From the NCBI GenBank assembly GCA_949130495.1, contig OX422207.1, positions 705,780,456 to 705,844,455 of the forward strand: a DNA stretch of 64,000 bases, in the 5' to 3' direction. Numbering within the stretch: position 1 is the stretch's first letter; each line of letters starts with the position of its first letter. Positions 59,650 through 64,000 of the stretch are shown in pieces. The DNA is from Sambucus nigra. Lineage: Eukaryota > Streptophyta > Magnoliopsida > Dipsacales > Adoxaceae. The notes under the pieces are model-generated. The model had not been told where the DNA came from. It saw nothing but the letters and a program-made list of their open reading frames with translations, and did not search any database. Both the position numbers and the translations under genes were made by a program.

Positions 59650-61560
59650 AACATTTCCAGTGACATCATCTTCATTAATAAATAAGGGTTATTTTGTATA
59701 GTCTTAGTTTCATGAAATTCTGGTAATTGCTAAAGAGTCTTAGATTTTTCTTTCATAGATCCAGTATTTTCAATACTGTAAGTATGATTGAAGTTTAAAT
59801 TATTGGTTCAAACCAATATTTCTTATTTAAGTCTGACGCTAGGAATTATTATGTGCATTCCTTTGTAGGAAAATTGGGACAATTTCACATAGCTTTGGAA
59901 TTCTGTATTAATATAAGCATCTGGGATAATATAGTCTTCATATCCACTACCATACGATTAACATAAAATGTTTGGGTGTGTCTACGATTAGTGTAAATGC
60001 TGTAACAACATTAAAGTATCCTATATTGTCTAACACTTCTAATTGAGCTACCCTAATAAGGCTTTTCTCAAAATACTTCCATCTTTTTATTACTAAGAAA
60101 CAAAGTATGTTGACAATATTTTGAGTTTTATGTAAACCTTAAATTCTTGTTTGAAAGATTCTAAAGGTTAGGAATTGGAACTTTTTATCAGTTCCTCTTG
60201 ATTTTAGCCAATCTGAGTCAAAAACTTGAAGCTTGTTACATGACTTTTCTAACACATGATTTCTACAATGGTAAGTCATGTTATAATTCGGAGTCTTGGG
60301 AATGGAATCTTCTACATTTTTCTAGTCAATTTCACCCCCATTCTTTCCATTGAAGATGGTTGGTGAAGTTTCTTTCTTTCCACCATGTTCTAACATTTGA
60401 GGATAAGTCTTTAAGTCTTTGGAGAATCAAATTATTATGTCCAATATTTAGGATAGGGCTAACTATCTTACTAGTCTTATCTAATCAACCTTTTATTATT
60501 ATTCTAGCTATGGTTTTTCCTTCCATAATTCTTATAAGAGGAGATTATTTAAATTTGTAAGTAGTTACCTGCTTTTGTTCAAGTCTTTTTTTCAAATTTT
60601 CTACATAGTGTGAATAATCTTTTTGTCTTTTTATCTGACTAAGGATTTCTTCTTTAAAGATCTTATTCTCTTTTTCGATATTTTTAGTAATCTTTTCATT
60701 ATGCTTGGCAAGAGAATTAACAAGAGAATTTGCAACTTTTGCAATATAGTTTTTTACCTCATCATCTTTTTCTTGTTACCGCATAGATTGTCATTATAAC
60801 TTCCATAGATTCTAATTTTTTTTCTATTTTATATAAATGTGTTAGAATAAATGGAGAGTCTAATTCTATTTGTGAAGGTTTATTATCTATAGACTTAATT
60901 CCCTTAGTAATTTCTTCATATTTTTATTTTACTTAGGCTATATTCAATCTAAGTTCATTAACAATACTATCCATTTTGGACAGATTATGGCTTTCCATAT
61001 TGTTAAGATAATTGGATAAATATTGGAATTTAACAAAGTTTGTATAGAACGTGATTAATCCTTCTGTCTTAGCCTCTAAATCTAATTATAAGTCTTTAAC
61101 AAAGCTATTATCGTAGTCTTTTATGGCTACTATTGATGTTGAGATTAAATTTAATCTCTCTAGTATAAGTCTTATTTATTTAGCAGCATTAGTAATTTCA
61201 TACTCATTTATCTGGTAATAAAATCTTTAATCATTTATCTTTTCTAAAATTCTTTGGTAAAACTCGGCTAAAGTTTAAATGGAGAGGTTTCCAGATACCT
61301 CATTCCAATCTGATCAAACTACTTTCGTTAGGAAGATAATTGACTAATCTTAGGATAAGATTAACTTGTTCTTTAATGAGTTTGACTAATTCATTTGCTA
61401 GGTTTTTAGTTAGAGTCTTAAGGTCTGAAATTTCTTTGTTAAGGACTTCTATTTGATCAATCTTAATATTTATATCTTGTTATACTTGTACAAGGTCTAT
61501 TGGGATTTGGTTATCTATTTCTTGTATTTGTTTAGAGTTTTTTTTTACTTCTTTTTATAG
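59650..61560 (-). pseudogene. Decayed coding-like region, helical then unrecognised
   Basis: The minus strand between the first small frame and the capsid-like core shows many short frames. 61560-60600 is rich in Lys, Ile, Leu and Glu with coiled-coil character. 60350-59900 has a denser conserved-looking stretch (NMTYHCRNHVLEKS, FEKSLIRVAQLEVLD). A movement-protein-like fold is possible at that position in a pararetrovirus, but I see no decisive motif. Confidence 0.3.
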
Positions 61561-61573
61561 GGTTTGGATATAA

Positions 61574-61807
61574 TTATCTTGAAATAAGGAGGATACACTT
61601 ATTTTGGTTTAGTATGCCATTAATAGCATTGATAATGACTTGCCTACTGTCTGCGTGTTTAGATTGGATGTGTTCAACGTGTGAATAACAATCTATGTGT
61701 GAGGTTAAGCAACCTTCAGGGTCTAAATAGGTTATTAGTATGGGTTGGCAGTCTAGATGGGTTCCAAAAATATCTTTGCAAATGTGTATGATGAATCCCA
61801 AGGGCAT
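61574..61807 (-). pseudogene. Small first frame after the primer site
   Basis: 77 codons from ATG at 61807, 89 bp after the primer site. Starts MPLGFIIHICKDIFGTHL. It is the first open frame on the element's strand and so probably the N-terminus of its polyprotein. It is not recognised as a known domain and ends in a stop that may be mutational. Confidence 0.4.
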
Positions 61808-61895
61808 TAAAGTCTTTTACCAACATAGGTCTAAAAGGAGGATCTTGGCTCTAATACTAGAATCGGGTTCGATCAAAATTCGGTGGGGTTCTAAA

Positions 61896-61907
61896 GTTCT
61901 GATACCA
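61896..61907 (-). promoter_or_regulatory. Met-tRNA primer binding site (one mismatch)
   Basis: The minus strand reads TGGTATCAGAAC; the consensus is TGGTATCAGAGC. It lies 6 bases from the TG...CA segment. Confidence 0.75.
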
Positions 61908-61913
61908 ATAAAT

Positions 61914-62654
61914 TGAGTTATATTTTTCTTTCTTATCTTTTTGTGGTAGAAAATATAATTTCATAATAACTATAGTCTTGAGAAAGGTTTTGTTATAAGA
62001 CAAGAGGGGACCACTAAAGGAAAATAACAAATTTGACTTCGGACCACAAAGGGATCAGACCGAGGAAAGGATAAACATCCATTAAGTCCATTCTTTAAGA
62101 AATTTGTTTCGGAGAATGTCTCTCTATATATATGAAGAAGAAGAAAAGTGAAGTTGAAACAATAACTTGCTTATGTATTGAAAATGGAGGAGTGCTTTTG
62201 GTTTCTTATTTGTTTGGAATGAGAAGTACGAACATGGGGTGTAAACCTGGGGAAAAGGATGGTGGTTTGGTATATCTTTTTCTTTCTTTTTTTAAATCGA
62301 ATATATAAATTTAAAATAATAAGGAGGGGTGGTTCACTATGTCTCTTTCGAAGACTTTTTGTGTGATTTTTTTTTTCTTTTTCAACTTTTATTCCCTAAA
62401 CTTTTAGTTTGGGAAATTTCATTTTTATACTTTTAACTTTTAACACTTAAATTTATTTTTATTTAAACTTAAACTCTAAAGTTTAAAATAAAAAAAATTA
62501 TTTAAATCAAACACATTTTTTTTCGTATGTATAATTTTCTAAAAATATCTATTAGATACTTTAATATTATTATTTATTTGTCAAAAAAAAATAAAAAAAT
62601 CATTTTGACACATAAATAATTCAGTTAAATTAAAATAAAATTTGGGTTGTTACA
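61914..62654 (-). repeat. Probable 5' LTR (741 bp) or promoter-leader region
   Basis: On the minus strand it starts TGTAACAACCC and ends ATATAACTCA. TATATATA at 62125-62132 is followed by about 215 bp of leader before the primer site. No second copy is in the window to prove it is an LTR. Confidence 0.6.
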
Positions 62655-63225
62655 ATATGACACAAAGCACATAAGTGTTACACAGTAGCATAATATTGAT
62701 GTGTCTAAACAAATGTGGTATGGAGTAAAAGGCCGTGAACTAGAAACAAATAAAAATGACCCAATCACTCAAAAATATTCAAGAATTCTATATGATAACA
62801 TTAACTTTATGAAATAAAGATTTAGCCTCATAGTGATACATAAAAGTGAAATCATAAAGAAAAAACACACACAATGCACACTAGCCTAGAAAATATTGAC
62901 GATCGTCAAATCAATAGTGTCAAACATGAAATAACTAGAACTCATTATGAAAACCAATGATCTTCAACTTATAATACCTTTATATAAATCATTTGTTTAC
63001 TCTCATATTTCAAAGATACAAAATTTAATTGAAGAATCAATGAAATAAAAATTGGCTTTGGCAATATTTTCTTTTCTTTTACCTCTCATTTTTATGCTCT
63101 TGGCAACGGTGTCCTTTCACACAAGGAGGATTTCTCCATTTGTATCTCTTTCCCCTGCACAATCATATTTTCAATAAAAGCACAGGCTCAAGGAAAATGG
63201 TTCTTACAAGCACAAATTCACCAAT

Positions 63226-63270
<45 letters not shown>

Positions 63271-64000
63271 GTATAACAAGATTGTTAGTAGAACATCTCA
63301 TTGAGCTCATGTAAAACATGAAGTTAGCATCCAAAAGAGCTCGTGCATGTGTGCGAGGAGGCATATGCAAAGAGAATCCATCAAGCAAGTCATTTTCAAA
63401 CTACTCTATGCGACCATGATTAAGAATAAATTAAGTATTAAAAATCATAATCAATTGTACTAAACACATGAAAACCAGGAATGTAGACTTTGACTTCACT
63501 CTTTTTCTTCGGCACTTCTAATTTTTTAAAATAAGGATTCATGTACATGAGCTTGTCATAAAGAATATCTCTTTCAGCTTGAATAGTTCGCAAAAATACA
63601 ATTTCATCTGTAAAACAAAATACTTCATTTTAAAGAAATTTAACCCTTTTTGCAAACTTCATATTCAAATGAGTTAATTTTTTGGCACGGTTATGAATAT
63701 CATTAAACTCATGTCGAATATCAAAATCATCATCATCGCTAAAAGCATCTAAAAACTTCTCACTATGATGACCCGTCGATAAAAACAAACAAAACTAGAG
63801 AGGGTGAGAGAGATACCCAAATAACCCTCAAACAGCACGAAAAGACAGATATACTCATTAACTAAGGTATGCCTCTCTTTTACCAATTTGATAACGCTGC
63901 TATAGTCCCGAAGGGTTATAATATGGCAAAGGGTTCAAAATAAACAAAACCAACTATTTTTAAAACTTTTAATTTTAAAGTTCAGTTAAACAAGTTACAC
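62655..64000 (-). other. Copia-like internal sequence, probable
   Basis: No open frame of note. Parts resemble the copia derivative at 46.4-48.3 kb in order and wording (ATGGTTCTTACAAGCAC near 63199; compare ATGGTTCTTACATGCAC near 46911). At 63480-63780 the minus strand reads as a charged helical stretch (EKFLDAFSDDDDFD, HEFNDIHNRAKKL) like the coiled coil after the Gag knuckle in copia polyproteins. A microsatellite of TA then GTAT lies at about 63226-63273. Confidence 0.35.

Larger units (their letters stand above)
57415..62654 (-). mobile_element. 5' half of a retroelement of uncertain class (LTR element or endogenous pararetrovirus-like)
   Basis: On the minus strand: a TG...CA segment with a TATA box, a Met-tRNA primer site, a small frame, a long helical region, and a capsid-like protein with a zinc knuckle and a further Cys-rich tail. 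No RT is present. The CACTA end lies at the left break. The layout fits an LTR element. The capsid-like region and the promoter-leader-primer order would also fit an integrated caulimovirus relative. All frames are heavily interrupted. Confidence 0.55.

Noticed and set aside
63226..63273. TA-rich run as a replication origin or Helitron end
   Set aside because: A plain TA/GTAT microsatellite with no hairpin plus CTRR next to it.

Overview
The window looks like gene-poor, AT-rich heterochromatin from a flowering plant. It is made almost entirely of nested and decayed transposable elements. The evidence is plant-type Ty3/gypsy polyproteins (Tekay-like chromoviruses with C-terminal chromodomains, and Tat lineage elements with a second RNase H), Met-tRNA primer sites, long LTRs, a Ty1/copia remnant, a Helitron, a MITE and a CACTA end. 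No intact host gene was found. The species cannot be named from this sequence.

Layout: 1-6894 is the 3' two thirds of a Tekay-like element on the + strand, with its 2.45-kb 3' LTR. From 6895 to 8697 there is a promoter-like region feeding a minus-strand reading frame cut off by that LTR, then two arrays (66 bp x 9 and 47 bp x 3) whose units fold back on themselves. From 8698 to 28384 there is a tandem array LTR-internal-LTR-internal-LTR of a non-autonomous element (2.4-kb LTRs, 0.57-kb internal region). Its third LTR is split by an 11.5-kb Tat lineage element (15302-26780, minus) that carries an antisense, intron-containing gene with its own TATA box. From 28385 to 41680 lies the minus-strand pol of a second Tat/Ogre-like element, split by a near-complete 10.4-kb Tekay-like element (30293-40739) flanked by the 5-bp duplication CATAG. 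From 41687 to about 49435 lies a Ty1/copia derivative with gag remains but no pol, interrupted by a solo Tekay-type LTR (42830-45862, duplication TTCCA). From 49436 to 53831 there is the 3' end of another + strand element with a 3.2-kb LTR. Then come a non-autonomous Helitron (53859 to about 56560) containing a small MITE, a CACTA terminus (ending 57414), the 5' half of a retroelement of uncertain class (57415-62654, minus), and probably more copia-like DNA to the end.

Nearly all coding frames are broken. Many stops fit loss of methylated cytosine (CAG to TAG, CGA to TGA, TGG to TAG). The most unusual signals are: clusters of about four short CG-centred palindromes in LTRs of several families, including unrelated superfamilies; hairpin-forming tandem repeats with a compensatory stem change between units; and the antisense gene inside the Tat element. 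All coordinates of degraded elements are by eye.
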